From contig NZ_JAHRCY010000013.1 in assembly GCF_019083965.1 (NCBI RefSeq), positions 1-64,000 of the forward strand: a DNA stretch of 64,000 nt, given 5' to 3'. The DNA comes from Catellatospora tritici. GTDB lineage: Bacteria > Actinomycetota > Actinomycetes > Mycobacteriales > Micromonosporaceae. Position numbers and translations under genes: made by a program. Shown here piece by piece: positions 1 through 8,234 of the stretch (positions are counted from its first letter, which is position 1; every line of letters begins with the position of its first letter). The notes below the pieces were generated by a model, which did no database searches, was not told the DNA's origin, and worked only from the letters and a program-made list of their open reading frames with translations.

Positions 1-55
1 GTCGGGGGACCCCGCGTCCGGCACCCTGATGACCGCCCTCAACTCGGGCCTGTGA
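1..55 (+). CDS. 3' end of an unidentified CDS
   Basis: An open frame enters from the left edge and ends with TGA at 53-55; the visible C-terminus reads SGDPASGTLMTALNSGL. Seventeen residues are too few to name a family. The codons have the high third-position GC of the neighbouring genes, which supports a real gene end rather than a chance frame. It is followed by GC-rich repeats and an inverted-repeat element, as expected for a 3' flank. Confidence 0.4.
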   Translation, partial: SGDPASGTLMTALNSGL

Positions 56-101
56 GACCGCGGCGTCCCGGTCCGCCCCCTGCCCGGGGCGTCCCGGGAC
101 G

Positions 102-158
102 CCGCCCCCGCCCGGCCCCGCCCCCGCCCGGCCCCGCCCCCGCCCGGCCCCGCCCCGG
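102..158. repeat. GC-only tandem repeat, 16-bp unit
   Basis: Three to four copies of a 16-bp unit (CCGCCCCCGCCCGGCC) lie in tandem in the gap after the first gene. The tract has no coding appearance of its own. Such runs are prone to slippage and to assembly error, so the copy number should be treated as provisional. Confidence 0.7.
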
Positions 159-175
159 CCCGCGTGGCCGTGGGC

Positions 176-257
176 CAAGATCGTTGCGCGAGTTGCCGGG
201 CAATCGGGCGTATCTTGCGCGGTCATTCCCCCGATTGCCCGGCAACTTGGATGATCT
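176..257 (+). repeat. Interspersed inverted repeat, family A, copy 1
   Basis: About 80 bp bounded by CAAGATCG and GATGATCT. The arms 191-208 (AGTTGCCGGGCAATCGGG) and 230-247 are perfect 18-bp complements around a 21-nt loop. The loop contains a GTATCTTG segment resembling the outer ends. Three more copies occur at 11758-11838, 49068-49148 (opposite orientation) and 52525-52603, all between genes. As RNA it would fold into one long hairpin. It has no coding capacity, so it is either a REP/MITE-like element or a conserved terminator-like structure. Confidence 0.85.
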
Positions 258-341
258 ATCGACGGCGCGGAGGCGTGACAATCCGGCTGAAGCGGTCTTA
301 TCTGGTACGCGACGATCATTCTGCGCCGCTGGAGGCCCGTC

Positions 342-1484
342 GTGTCCACAACCGCCAAGAGGCTGGCCGCCGCGGCGGCCGCGCTGCTCGCCACGCTCGC
401 CCAGGGCCTGCCCGCCGCGGCCGCGCCCACGGTGACGGTGCTCTACTACGGCCTGAGCAACCCACGTGGCCTCGCCTTCGACGCCGACGGCGACCTGTAC
501 GTGGCCGAGGCCGGTCGTGGCGCCGACGGCAGCCCCGACCCGGTCTGCCTGCCCCGGCCGCAGGGCGAGGGCTGCTTCGGTACCACCGGCGCGGTCGGTC
601 GCCTGAGCTCCGACGGCTACGAGCGGCTGCTGACCGGCCTGCCGTCGCTGGCCGGACCCGACGGCACCGAGGCCATCGGCCCGACCGACGTCGCGTTCAA
701 CAAGCACGGCCACAGCCTGCTCACCATCGGCCTGAGCGAGGACCCGAAGGTGCGCGCCGAACTGCCCGCCCCCGGGCAGTTGATGGGCGGCCTGTTCACC
801 ATGCGCCGTGACCCGAAGAGCTGGCTGACCCTGAGCCTCTACCCCGAGTTGGTCACCGACATCGCCGGGTCCGAGGCGACGGCCAACCCCGACGGCGGCG
901 AGCTGGACAGCAACCCGCAGTCGGTCGCGTACGACCCCGACGGCGCCGTCGTCTCCGACGCCGCCGCCAACGCGCTGTTCAGCGTCAATCCGGCCGGGGC
1001 CGTGTCGACGCTGGCGGTGTTCCCCAACCGGGAGGCGGTCGCCCCGCCGAGCTTCGGCCTGCCCCCGGGCACCACGATCGGCATGCAGTCCGTGCCGATG
1101 GGCGTGGCCGTCCACGACGGCGCCTACTACGTCGCCGAGCTGACCGGCGCCCCGTTCCCGACCGGCGGCGCCCGCGTCTACCGCGTCGTGCCCGGCCAGG
1201 CCCCGACCGTCTACGCGCAGGGCCTCACCACCGCGATCGACCTCGCCTTCGGCCCCGACGGCTCCCTGTACGTCCTGGAGTTCACCCACACCTCGATGTA
1301 CGGCCCCGCCCGCGGCGTCGGCGCGCTGATGCGCATCCGGCGCGAGGGCGCGACGCCCGAGGTGGTGCTCGGTGACATCAACTTTCCGGGCGGGCTGACC
1401 ATCCGGGGCGGGAGCGCCTACTTGACCGACTGCTCCACCTGCGCCAACAGCGGCCGCGTACTCCGCGTCCCCCTCCCACGCTAG
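342..1484 (+). CDS. Secreted ScyD/ScyE-family beta-propeller protein
   Basis: 380 aa. Residues 1-28 form a signal peptide (KRLAAAAAALLATLAQGLPAAAA). The mature part has NHL/SMP-30-like propeller motifs such as GLSNPRGLAFDADGDLYVAEAG near the N-terminus and IDLAFGPDGSLYVLEF near residue 305, the pattern of the ScyD/ScyE family named after cyanobacterial scytonemin-cluster proteins. In actinomycetes these are secreted proteins of unknown substrate; a scytonemin role is not implied. The GTG start at 342 is preceded by GGAGG at 331-335. The gene stands alone, followed by a long hairpin. Confidence 0.85.
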   Translation: MSTTAKRLAAAAAALLATLAQGLPAAAAPTVTVLYYGLSNPRGLAFDADGDLYVAEAGRGADGSPDPVCLPRPQGEGCFGTTGAVGRLSSDGYERLLTGLPSLAGPDGTEAIGPTDVAFNKHGHSLLTIGLSEDPKVRAELPAPGQLMGGLFTMRRDPKSWLTLSLYPELVTDIAGSEATANPDGGELDSNPQSVAYDPDGAVVSDAAANALFSVNPAGAVSTLAVFPNREAVAPPSFGLPPGTTIGMQSVPMGVAVHDGAYYVAELTGAPFPTGGARVYRVVPGQAPTVYAQGLTTAIDLAFGPDGSLYVLEFTHTSMYGPARGVGALMRIRREGATPEVVLGDINFPGGLTIRGGSAYLTDCSTCANSGRVLRVPLPR

Positions 1485-1488
1485 CGAG

Positions 1489-1543
1489 GTAAGGAAGGGC
1501 CCCTTCTTATCGCATTACGCGGTAGAAGGGGCCCTTCTTAACC
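1489..1543. terminator. GGGCCC-rich hairpin downstream of ScyD-like gene
   Basis: Arms 1494-1507 (GAAGGGCCCCTTCT) and 1524-1537 are perfect complements around a 16-nt loop. Each arm contains its own GGGCCC palindrome, and the outer flanks (TAAG and TTAA) nearly pair as well. It lies between the convergent ends of the genes at 342-1484 and 1577-2836, so it can terminate both. From memory, similar AAGGGGCCCTT elements are common between genes in Micromonosporaceae; this needs a genome search. Confidence 0.75.
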
Positions 1544-1576
1544 TCCGTGCCCGTCCAGGCGGCGACGGCGGCGCGG

Positions 1577-2836
1577 TCAGGCGGCGGCTCGGGCGTACAG
1601 ATCGGCGCGGACCCTCGCGGCCGGATTGCCGAAGGCGACCATCCTGGTCAGGCGGGTGCCGATCGGGGTGTGGTGCACGATCGAGGCCATCGTCCGCTTG
1701 GCGGCGTCGGCGAACCGGCTGCCGCTGCCCAGCGCACCCTTGGCCTGCAGCTGCTGGAACTTGATCACCCGGCCGATGTCGGCGGTGCGCGGCCCGGTGT
1801 ACCCCGCCAGCGCCGCCGCGGTCACCACCGCGTCCGGCCCGTCCCGCTCGGCCTGCTCCAGCGCCGTCAGCAGCACCGGATGAGCCAGTACGGCGTCCTG
1901 CAGGGCCAGGTTGACGCCCTGGGCGCCCAGCGGGCTGTGGGTGTGCGCGGCGTCGCCGATGAACAGCAGCCCGTCGCGGGCCCACTCGCGGGCCGTGCCG
2001 CAGAACACGTCCAGCAGGCTGAGGTCCTTGAGCGCGTGCACGTGCTCGCGGATGCCGTCGGCGTACTCCGGAGCGGCCCGGCACAGGTCGTCGCGGAACT
2101 GCCCGAACGGCTGCGCCGCCAGCTGCTTGTAGCCACCGTGCGGCAGCGCCCAGCCGACCTGCACCCCGGGCGGGGCACCGTAGTGGACCAGCATGCGGCC
2201 GCCGCCGCCCCGGATCGTCACCGTGCGCGGCGGGTCGCCCTTGACCGGCACCTTGAACCAGAGCAGGTCGAAGTCGAAGACGTCACGCCGGTCGTACGGC
2301 ACGCCGCTGAGCTGCCGGGTCTTGGAGAACCGGCCGTCGGCGCCCACGACGCAGCGGGCCCGGATGACGGTGCGCCCGCTCGGGCCGGTCACCACCGCGC
2401 CGCGTACCGCTCCGTCCTCCCGCACCAGTTCGGTGATCTTCGTGCCGGGCAGGTACCGGAAGCCGGGCAGGCCCTCGCACCGGGCCAGCAGCTCCGCCAG
2501 GATGTGCTGCTGCGGCAGCGCCAGCATGTAGTTGTACGCCCCCGGCAGGGTCCGGTAGTCGACCCACAGCACGGCCCGCCCGCCGCTGTAGAGCTGGAAC
2601 CGGTCGTGCACGTGGCTGCCGCGCCCGCGCGCGGCGGCGAGCACGCCCAGTTGGTCAAGCACGGCCAGCCCACCCGGCTGCAGGATCTCGCCCCGGTACT
2701 CCCGGTCGAACGACGAGGACTTCTCCACCACGGTCACCGCCACACCGGAGCGGGCCAGCAGCAGCGCCAGCGTCAGCCCGGCCGGGCCGCCCCCGATGAC
2801 GCACACGTCAGTGGACCAGTTGTCGGTCTCGGTCAC
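1577..2836 (-). CDS. FAD-dependent aromatic monooxygenase (PHBH/PheA type)
   Basis: 419 aa. The N-terminal FAD-binding Rossmann motif VIGGGPAGLTLALLLARSG lies at residues 13-31. A GADGRFSKTR segment fits the DG motif, and FIGDAAHTHSPLGAQGVNLA near residue 290 is the GD motif of class A flavoprotein monooxygenases. The family hydroxylates aromatic rings with NAD(P)H and O2; the substrate cannot be read from sequence. Start GTG at 2834-2836 with AAGGAGG a few bases upstream. It is divergent from an alpha/beta hydrolase across 141 bp, suggesting shared regulation and possibly a hydroxylation-then-cleavage route. Confidence 0.9.
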   Translation of the reverse strand: MTETDNWSTDVCVIGGGPAGLTLALLLARSGVAVTVVEKSSSFDREYRGEILQPGGLAVLDQLGVLAAARGRGSHVHDRFQLYSGGRAVLWVDYRTLPGAYNYMLALPQQHILAELLARCEGLPGFRYLPGTKITELVREDGAVRGAVVTGPSGRTVIRARCVVGADGRFSKTRQLSGVPYDRRDVFDFDLLWFKVPVKGDPPRTVTIRGGGGRMLVHYGAPPGVQVGWALPHGGYKQLAAQPFGQFRDDLCRAAPEYADGIREHVHALKDLSLLDVFCGTAREWARDGLLFIGDAAHTHSPLGAQGVNLALQDAVLAHPVLLTALEQAERDGPDAVVTAAALAGYTGPRTADIGRVIKFQQLQAKGALGSGSRFADAAKRTMASIVHHTPIGTRLTRMVAFGNPAARVRADLYARAAA

Positions 2837-2977
2837 AGTCGCCTCCTTCGTCCCTACGGTCGCAACCGGCGGCTCGAGTCGCGCTCAAGGCGCGCTGGAG
2901 ACGTCCGCCCGGTTGCTCCGAACAGGCCACTGACCTGCCCCGACCAGGGCACATTGGTCTTGGGAGAGGAGCCCGAC

Positions 2978-4255
2978 ATGGATCAGATGACACACGCCAC
3001 CGCGACTGCCGCCGCCACCGAACCGCAGGACTGTCCCGGCCCGGTGACCGCACGCTGGAAGGCCGAACGCGACAAGCTCGACAAGGAGATCGCCGAACGC
3101 GGCGTCGACTGGGACCAGCCCCGGTCGATCTACTGGAACGCCGCGTGCGGCCCGGAGGCGGGTGCGGACTTCGCCGCCGTACGCGCCCGGGTACGCCGCT
3201 ACGCCGACTTCGCCCCCACCTTCGAGGCGATCGCGCGCCGCCGCGAGGCCCGCGCCGCGGCCGCCGACGCCGCCGGTGACCTGGTCACCTCGCGCGACAA
3301 CCACTTCATGGCGGCGCTGCACTGGGGTGCGGCCCAGTGGCCGATCCACGCCGACGACGAGGTCAACCGCTTCTACCACCGGCGCAAGCGCGACTGCTTC
3401 CGTCGCTACGCCGAACTGGCCGACCACCGCATGGAGCAGGTGACGATCCCGTTCGAGGGGCACCACCTGCCCGCCTGGTTCCACCTGCCGCCCGGCTACA
3501 CCGGCGGGCAGGTCCCCACGGTGATCGCGGTGCCGGGGATGGACAGCTTCAAGGAGGCGACCGTATCGCTGTACGGCGACCGCTTCCTCAGCCGCGGGTT
3601 CGCGGTGCTCGCCATGGAGGGCCCCGGCCAGTACGAGGCCCGGATGCTGGGCGTGCCGATGACCGTCGAGGGCTGGACGAAGGCGGGCACGGCCTGCGTG
3701 GACTGGCTGCTGCAGCGGCCGGAGGTCGACCCGAACCAGATCGTGCTCAGCGGGATCAGCTTCGGCTCGTTCGCGGGCACGCTCGCGGCGGCGTACGAGC
3801 CTCGGCTGCGCGCCTGCGCGGTGATGAACGTCTGCCACCAGCCCGGTTGGAAGGCCGCGTTCGGCAAGGCGTCGCCGACCTACAAGATGCGCTTCATGTA
3901 CATGTCCGGCCACGACGACGAGGCCGAGTTCGATCGGTTCGCCAAGACCCTGGACCTGACCCGGCATGTGGACCAGTTGGCCATGCCGTATCTGGTGGCG
4001 GCGGGCGAGCGCGACGAGCTGAGCCCGATCGAGCACACCCGCAAGCTGCTGAGGTCGGTGCCGGGTCCGAAGCGGTTCGTCGTGTATCAGGACTCGCGCC
4101 ACTCCATCGGCGGGGTGCCGTCGACCAACCTCGGCCCGTTCGCGCCGACGCTGGTCGCGGACTGGCTGGCCGCGCGCCTGCGGGGCGAGGAGTTCACCAG
4201 CGAGGAATGGTTCATCGACGCCTCCGGCAAGGTGACCGCGACCGCCCTCAACTGA
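2978..4255 (+). CDS. Alpha/beta hydrolase, FrsA/DHPON-hydrolase-like
   Basis: 425 aa. An N-terminal helical cap of about 160 residues precedes an alpha/beta hydrolase core. The nucleophile elbow GISFGS puts Ser261 in GxSxG; Asp346 (GERDELSP) and His375 (DSRHSI) complete the likely triad. The long cap and the AMEGPGQYEARM stretch resemble the family of 2,6-dihydroxypseudooxynicotine hydrolase, which cleaves C-C bonds, and FrsA-like esterases. ATG at 2978 is chosen because GGGAGAGGAG lies at 2962-2971 and the frame upstream overlaps the divergent gene's promoter. Divergent partner of the monooxygenase; the joint catabolic role is inferred. Confidence 0.85.
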   Translation: MDQMTHATATAAATEPQDCPGPVTARWKAERDKLDKEIAERGVDWDQPRSIYWNAACGPEAGADFAAVRARVRRYADFAPTFEAIARRREARAAAADAAGDLVTSRDNHFMAALHWGAAQWPIHADDEVNRFYHRRKRDCFRRYAELADHRMEQVTIPFEGHHLPAWFHLPPGYTGGQVPTVIAVPGMDSFKEATVSLYGDRFLSRGFAVLAMEGPGQYEARMLGVPMTVEGWTKAGTACVDWLLQRPEVDPNQIVLSGISFGSFAGTLAAAYEPRLRACAVMNVCHQPGWKAAFGKASPTYKMRFMYMSGHDDEAEFDRFAKTLDLTRHVDQLAMPYLVAAGERDELSPIEHTRKLLRSVPGPKRFVVYQDSRHSIGGVPSTNLGPFAPTLVADWLAARLRGEEFTSEEWFIDASGKVTATALN

Positions 4256-4263
4256 TCGCCGTC

Positions 4264-4345
4264 AAGAAGGGCACCTTCCACCACGCAAAGCGAGCAGATC
4301 CTCTGCTCGTCTCGCTGACGCGAGCCGACGAAGGTGCCCTTCCTT
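4264..4345. terminator. Long bidirectional hairpin between convergent genes
   Basis: Outer arms 4264-4278 (AAGAAGGGCACCTTC) and 4330-4342 pair; inside, AGCGAG/CTCGCT and GAGCAGA (4292-4298)/TCTGCTC (4302-4308) form an inner stem. It fills the gap between the stop of the hydrolase (4255) and that of the membrane protein (4351). The outer arm resembles the hairpin at 1489-1543, so these may be two members of one element family. Confidence 0.75.
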
Positions 4346-4350
4346 ACCTG

Positions 4351-5085
4351 TCAGCGGAAGATGGCGATGGGGTTGAGGACGAGGTGGCCGGTGGCGGCGT
4401 CCCAGCCCTGCACCGTGCCCAGGCAGCGGGCCCAGAACTGCTCCTCGGGCACGTCGTCGCGCAGGCCGGAGTTGCTGCAGCGCAGCCGGATGCCGGCCGC
4501 GCCCTCGCCGACCGTGCCGTCGCTGTATGGCGCGAGCAGGGTGGTGTGCCGGTCGGAGCCGAGCGTCGGCTCCAGCCGGAACACCCCGCGGACCAGCACG
4601 TACGCCCCGCCGCCCAGCTGGCTGAGCTTGACCCGCGAGCGGCGCATGGGCACGTTCCGGCTCGGGGTGACCGCCAGCCGTTCCAGGTCGACCTGGACCA
4701 GGTCGTCGGCGAGCACGTCCATCATGATGCCGATGACCGTGATCGGTTCTGCCACTTCCAGGTACTTGCGGAACTCCTCGCGGTTGCGCTCGATGCTCGC
4801 GCCGAACTTCACCATCGGCACGTCGCCGTCGGCGCCGACCCGGCGGCGGCTGCCGACCTTGGCCTGCACCTCCTGCTCCAGCGCGCCCTGGTACTTGTAC
4901 TGGTAGAGGTCCATCACGGACTTGTCGTGCAGGTAGAAGCTCAGGTACGGCGGCCGCCGGGTGCCGCGCCTGCGGTCGGACAGTTGGGCGATCAGGACGC
5001 CCACCGCCAGCAGCACGGCCAGCACCGTGCCCAGCCACACCAGCAGCCACGGCCACCACACGCTCCACCACAGGTCAGCAGCCAC
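4351..5085 (-). CDS. Small membrane protein of the VWA/binding-protein module
   Basis: 244 aa, not assigned to a family. One N-terminal transmembrane segment (WWPWLLVWLGTVLAVLLAVG, about residues 10-30) is followed by a basic RRRGTRR patch and a soluble domain of mixed alpha/beta character (about 45-244). The topology suggests a cytoplasmic C-terminal domain. GTG start at 5085 is supported by GGAGATCC just upstream and by an 11-bp overlap with the preceding VWA gene. It is last in a three-gene unit (7869 to 4351), so a role with those envelope proteins is likely. No enzyme motif is visible. Confidence 0.75.
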   Translation of the reverse strand: MAADLWWSVWWPWLLVWLGTVLAVLLAVGVLIAQLSDRRRGTRRPPYLSFYLHDKSVMDLYQYKYQGALEQEVQAKVGSRRRVGADGDVPMVKFGASIERNREEFRKYLEVAEPITVIGIMMDVLADDLVQVDLERLAVTPSRNVPMRRSRVKLSQLGGGAYVLVRGVFRLEPTLGSDRHTTLLAPYSDGTVGEGAAGIRLRCSNSGLRDDVPEEQFWARCLGTVQGWDAATGHLVLNPIAIFR

Positions 5086-6640
5086 GGATCTCCTTGAACG
5101 CGGTCAGCAGGGAAGTGGTGTCCGCGTCGACGGCGAAGCCGCCGGTGGCGCGGGCGACCCGGTCGAGGTCGGCCCGGTCGGCCTCGCCGTACGCGATGGC
5201 GAAGGTGCGCACGGGAGCGGCGGGCAGGTCACGCAGGAGCCGGTCGAGGCTGATCCCGGCGTTGTTCTCGCCGTCGGTCATGAGCACGATCGACACCTGC
5301 TGGCGCGGGTCGTCCCGGCGCAGTGCGGCGGCCCGGTCGTAGGCGTGCTCGAGCGCCGACCACACGGCGGTGCTGTCGTCGAACGAGTCCACGCTCAGCC
5401 ACGAGCGCAGTTTGTCCAGGTCGGCGGCGGAGTTGACGATCAGGTCCCGCTCGTCGAGCACCCGGCCGCCGAACCGGATCACGGTGAACCGCTCGCCGCG
5501 GAAGATCCGGCCGAACTTTCCGTCGGGGGTGCGGTCGGCGCCGCCGAGCGCGGCGAAGGCCTGACGCAGCGCCGCGATGCGGGCGCCGCGCATCGAGCCG
5601 GAGAAGTCGAGGGTGAACACGACCCGGGTGGGGGCGTGCAGCGCGGGGTCGGCGTACCGGGTCAGCAGCCGGTCGACGACGTCCAGGGTGTCGGGGAAGT
5701 ACAGCGCGTTGCCCATGGACCCGGCCAGGCGCGGGTCGCGTTCGACGCCCGGGTCGACCGGCCGCCGCAGCGTCCGCTCCATGATCTGCCGCTGCGCCAC
5801 GGGGCTCTTGAGCCAGGCCACCGCCGTGTCGTACGCCTCGCGCCGGGCCGGGTCGAGCAGCAGCAGCGGGTAGTCGGAGATGACCAGCCCGTCCTGCGGG
5901 TAGACCAGTTCGAGCGGCTCGGGCAGGCGCCCGCTGGCGTTGAGGCGCAGCAGCGCCGACTCGTAGTTGACGACGGCGTCCAGTTCGCCGCGGTGCGCGA
6001 CGAACGCGTCGAGCAGCTTGGCCGAGTCGGGCGCGGTGACGGTGTGGCCGGTGAAGAAGCCGCGCAGCCGGTCGCAGGTCACGTCCTGCGGGCGCAGCGC
6101 GCCGCCGTGGCCCGCCGCGGCGGTGGCCACCCCGACCAGCGCGGCCAGCCCGCTGTTGGACTGGCGCGGGTCGGCCATGGCGAATCGCAGCGACCCGGTG
6201 GCGGCGCTGTCGGCCAGGTCGGCCCAGGACACCTGGTGGTCGGGTGCGGCCGCGCGCAGCGCCTGCGCCACCGCGGGGGTGACGCCGACCGCGACCGGCG
6301 AGGTCATGATGCTGGTGCTCAGCGGCGCGGGGGAGGTGCCGCCGGAGGCCGCGAGCTTGAGCCGGAAGTAGCGGTCGGACGACAGCCAGGCCAGATCGTG
6401 CCGGTACGCCCCCGGGGTGAGCGCGTTGGCGGCGTCGACCGTGCCGGTGAGGTCCAGCTGCAGCTCGACGCCGGTCCGGGCGCGCAGCTCATCGAGGATC
6501 GGCTGCATGTCGGCCAGCTCGGCGCTGGCCAGCACCCGCAGCACCTGGCGCGGCGGGTCGTCGCCGGTGCAGCCCGCGATGCTGCCCAGCAGCAGGCATC
6601 CGGCCAGCACGGCGGCCCAGGACCGGGGTGGGCGCCTCAC
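5075..6640 (-). CDS. VWA-domain lipoprotein with solute-binding-like N-terminal domain
   Basis: 521 aa. The lipoprotein signal peptide ends in the lipobox IAGC near residue 24. Residues about 30-335 resemble an extracellular solute-binding fold (ADMQPILDELRARTGVELQL; SWADLADSAATGSLRFAMAD). Residues about 340-521 are a von Willebrand A domain with an intact MIDAS: DFSGS at 345-349, a downstream threonine (DSTAVWSA) and TDGE. GTG at 6640 is used because it overlaps the TGA of the upstream gene by 4 bp and gives a proper lipoprotein signal. Second gene of a translationally coupled trio; probably anchored on the outer face of the membrane. Its ligand is unknown. Confidence 0.85.
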   Translation of the reverse strand: MRRPPRSWAAVLAGCLLLGSIAGCTGDDPPRQVLRVLASAELADMQPILDELRARTGVELQLDLTGTVDAANALTPGAYRHDLAWLSSDRYFRLKLAASGGTSPAPLSTSIMTSPVAVGVTPAVAQALRAAAPDHQVSWADLADSAATGSLRFAMADPRQSNSGLAALVGVATAAAGHGGALRPQDVTCDRLRGFFTGHTVTAPDSAKLLDAFVAHRGELDAVVNYESALLRLNASGRLPEPLELVYPQDGLVISDYPLLLLDPARREAYDTAVAWLKSPVAQRQIMERTLRRPVDPGVERDPRLAGSMGNALYFPDTLDVVDRLLTRYADPALHAPTRVVFTLDFSGSMRGARIAALRQAFAALGGADRTPDGKFGRIFRGERFTVIRFGGRVLDERDLIVNSAADLDKLRSWLSVDSFDDSTAVWSALEHAYDRAAALRRDDPRQQVSIVLMTDGENNAGISLDRLLRDLPAAPVRTFAIAYGEADRADLDRVARATGGFAVDADTTSLLTAFKEIRGC

Positions 6641-7869
6641 GGGCAGCTCCCGGTTATCTTGATCATCTCTTCGAACAGCGGGAGCTCGGGCAGGACCGCC
6701 TTGGTGTCGTCGCCGCCCGAGGAGGGCACCTGGATGCCGTGCGCGGACAGGTGCTGCGCCAGGGGCAGGCTCTCGGTGACCGTGTCCGGTGCCAGCACCC
6801 GGAAGCCGAGTTCGACGGCGCGGCGGCGCAGGTCCGGGTCCTCGGTGACGAGGCGGCTGAGCCGGTCGCCCTGTTCGTTGAGGGCGATCAGCTGCGGCTG
6901 GGTGAGGAAGTTGGTCTTCGGGTAGAGCAGCACCCGGCTGCGGTCGACCTGGCCGGTGCGCGCCACCTGGCCGAGTTGGTACGACAGGAACTGGTGCTCG
7001 TACACCACGATCACCGGCGCCGAGCCCTTGCCCTCCGGGGTGATGTACGGCCGGAACAGGTCGGCACCCGGCAGCCCCTGCGCGGTCACCAGCGGCTTGA
7101 TCTTCTGTGCCAGCGCGGTCGCCTCGGCCAGGTCGCGCGGCACCCGGTTGCCGTTGCTGACGAACGCGACCAGCCCCATGTAGGTGCTGGAGGAGTTGGA
7201 CGAGCAGATGTTGGGGGAGTGGGCCAGGACCGCGTTGCCATTGGAGACGCCGAAGTCCGTCAGCCCCAACGAGTTCCAGGTCTTGGTGGGGTTGGCCGCG
7301 ACGTCGAGAAACTTGGCCAGGTCGAGCGTGTAGTACAGCGACTGTCCGGCCGGGGCGCCGCGCTGCGGCTCGGCGATGTCCGCCGCGCTCAGCGCCTCGG
7401 CGTACTCCCGGTAGGTGGCGAGCACGATCGGACTGGTGAAGGGCCGGTAGACGCGGGTGTAGGCGGGCGGCGTCGCGCTCTGGCGCTGGGCGATGATCAG
7501 GTCGGCCGACTGCTGGCCGGACGGGAACACCACGTCGTAACCGGCGAGGTCGTGCAGGGCCACGTCGCGCGAGCCGGTACGGGTGACGTGCACCTGCAGG
7601 TGGTGGCGCATCAGCAGCCGCTTGACCTCGGGGTCCTCGAAGAAGTCGCCCTTGGAGGCCATCTTGCCCTCCAGCACGACTGTCTGCTCGAACGGCAGCG
7701 CGATGTTGCCTGACGGGATCAGCACGGAAAGCCCGACGACGACGCACGTCAGCGCCGCCCCGAACGGCACGAGGAACCGGCGGCGCAGCCCGAAGGGCGC
7801 GGGACGGCTCCGGACCGCCAGTGACGGCTCCGCCACGGTGGTGCTGCCGATCGACACGACGGTCTCCAT
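6637..7869 (-). CDS. Membrane-anchored substrate-binding-like protein
   Basis: 410 aa. A short cytoplasmic tail precedes one transmembrane helix (about residues 32-53, FGAALTCVVVGLSVLIPSG). The rest is an extracellular periplasmic-binding-protein-like region (VVLEGKMASKGDFFEDPEVKRLL; PSGQQSADLIIAQRQS; NSSSTYMGLVAFVSNG). No ABC permease or ATPase is encoded beside it, so transport is not implied. The ATG at 7869 has no clear Shine-Dalgarno sequence. It heads the operon with the VWA lipoprotein, whose N-terminal half has a similar binding-protein appearance, so the two may pair or sense the same ligand. Confidence 0.75.
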   Translation of the reverse strand: METVVSIGSTTVAEPSLAVRSRPAPFGLRRRFLVPFGAALTCVVVGLSVLIPSGNIALPFEQTVVLEGKMASKGDFFEDPEVKRLLMRHHLQVHVTRTGSRDVALHDLAGYDVVFPSGQQSADLIIAQRQSATPPAYTRVYRPFTSPIVLATYREYAEALSAADIAEPQRGAPAGQSLYYTLDLAKFLDVAANPTKTWNSLGLTDFGVSNGNAVLAHSPNICSSNSSSTYMGLVAFVSNGNRVPRDLAEATALAQKIKPLVTAQGLPGADLFRPYITPEGKGSAPVIVVYEHQFLSYQLGQVARTGQVDRSRVLLYPKTNFLTQPQLIALNEQGDRLSRLVTEDPDLRRRAVELGFRVLAPDTVTESLPLAQHLSAHGIQVPSSGGDDTKAVLPELPLFEEMIKITGSCP

Positions 7870-8234
7870 TGGACTGGACGCGGGCTGCCCATGCGTGAGT
7901 TTCGATGGTAGTGGGTGCGCTCCAGTCGCGGTTGGACGGATGGTGAACCATCGGTTGCGATACCGACACCACGATCATCGGCAATCGCTCTCCCATGATC
8001 GGCGGAGAATCTTTGCAGCCGTCCACAAACCTCGAATGCTGCCCCGGGCAACAAATAGGCTGGCCAGCGCCCTTGCTTTAACGGACGCGGGCATCTGGTG
8101 GCGTCACACGCGCGAAACATGGCCTTGACAGACATTGAACGAGGGACAACTCTCTCTTCAGAGAGCGCTCTCTATCGCCCCACCGGCTCGTCCCCTCGCG
8201 CCGGCAAAGCCCGGACCCCGATTTGGGAGAAGAG
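7870..8234. other. Divergent intergenic region
   Basis: A 365-bp gap between the minus-strand envelope operon (starts 7869) and the plus-strand F5/8C protein (starts 8235). The right-hand part holds a promoter-operator (8125-8173). The left part is less GC-rich than the genes and should contain the promoter of the envelope operon. I see no gene in it; small open frames there lack ribosome sites and GC bias. Confidence 0.6.
8125..8173 (+). promoter_or_regulatory. Promoter -35 box and LacI-type palindromic operator
   Basis: TTGACA at 8125-8130 is a perfect -35 consensus; the -10 is weak. The 14-bp perfect palindrome AGAGAGCGCTCTCT at 8160-8173 follows, with the central CG and GAGC/GCTC halves seen in LacI-family operators such as the CebR site (TGGGAGCGCTCCCA). 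Its position just downstream of the promoter fits repression by roadblock. No LacI gene is encoded in the window, so the regulator would act from elsewhere. Confidence 0.55.

Noticed and set aside
4264..4345. Insertion-sequence end
   Set aside because: The inverted arms are close together with no transposase, and the position between two convergent stops fits a terminator.
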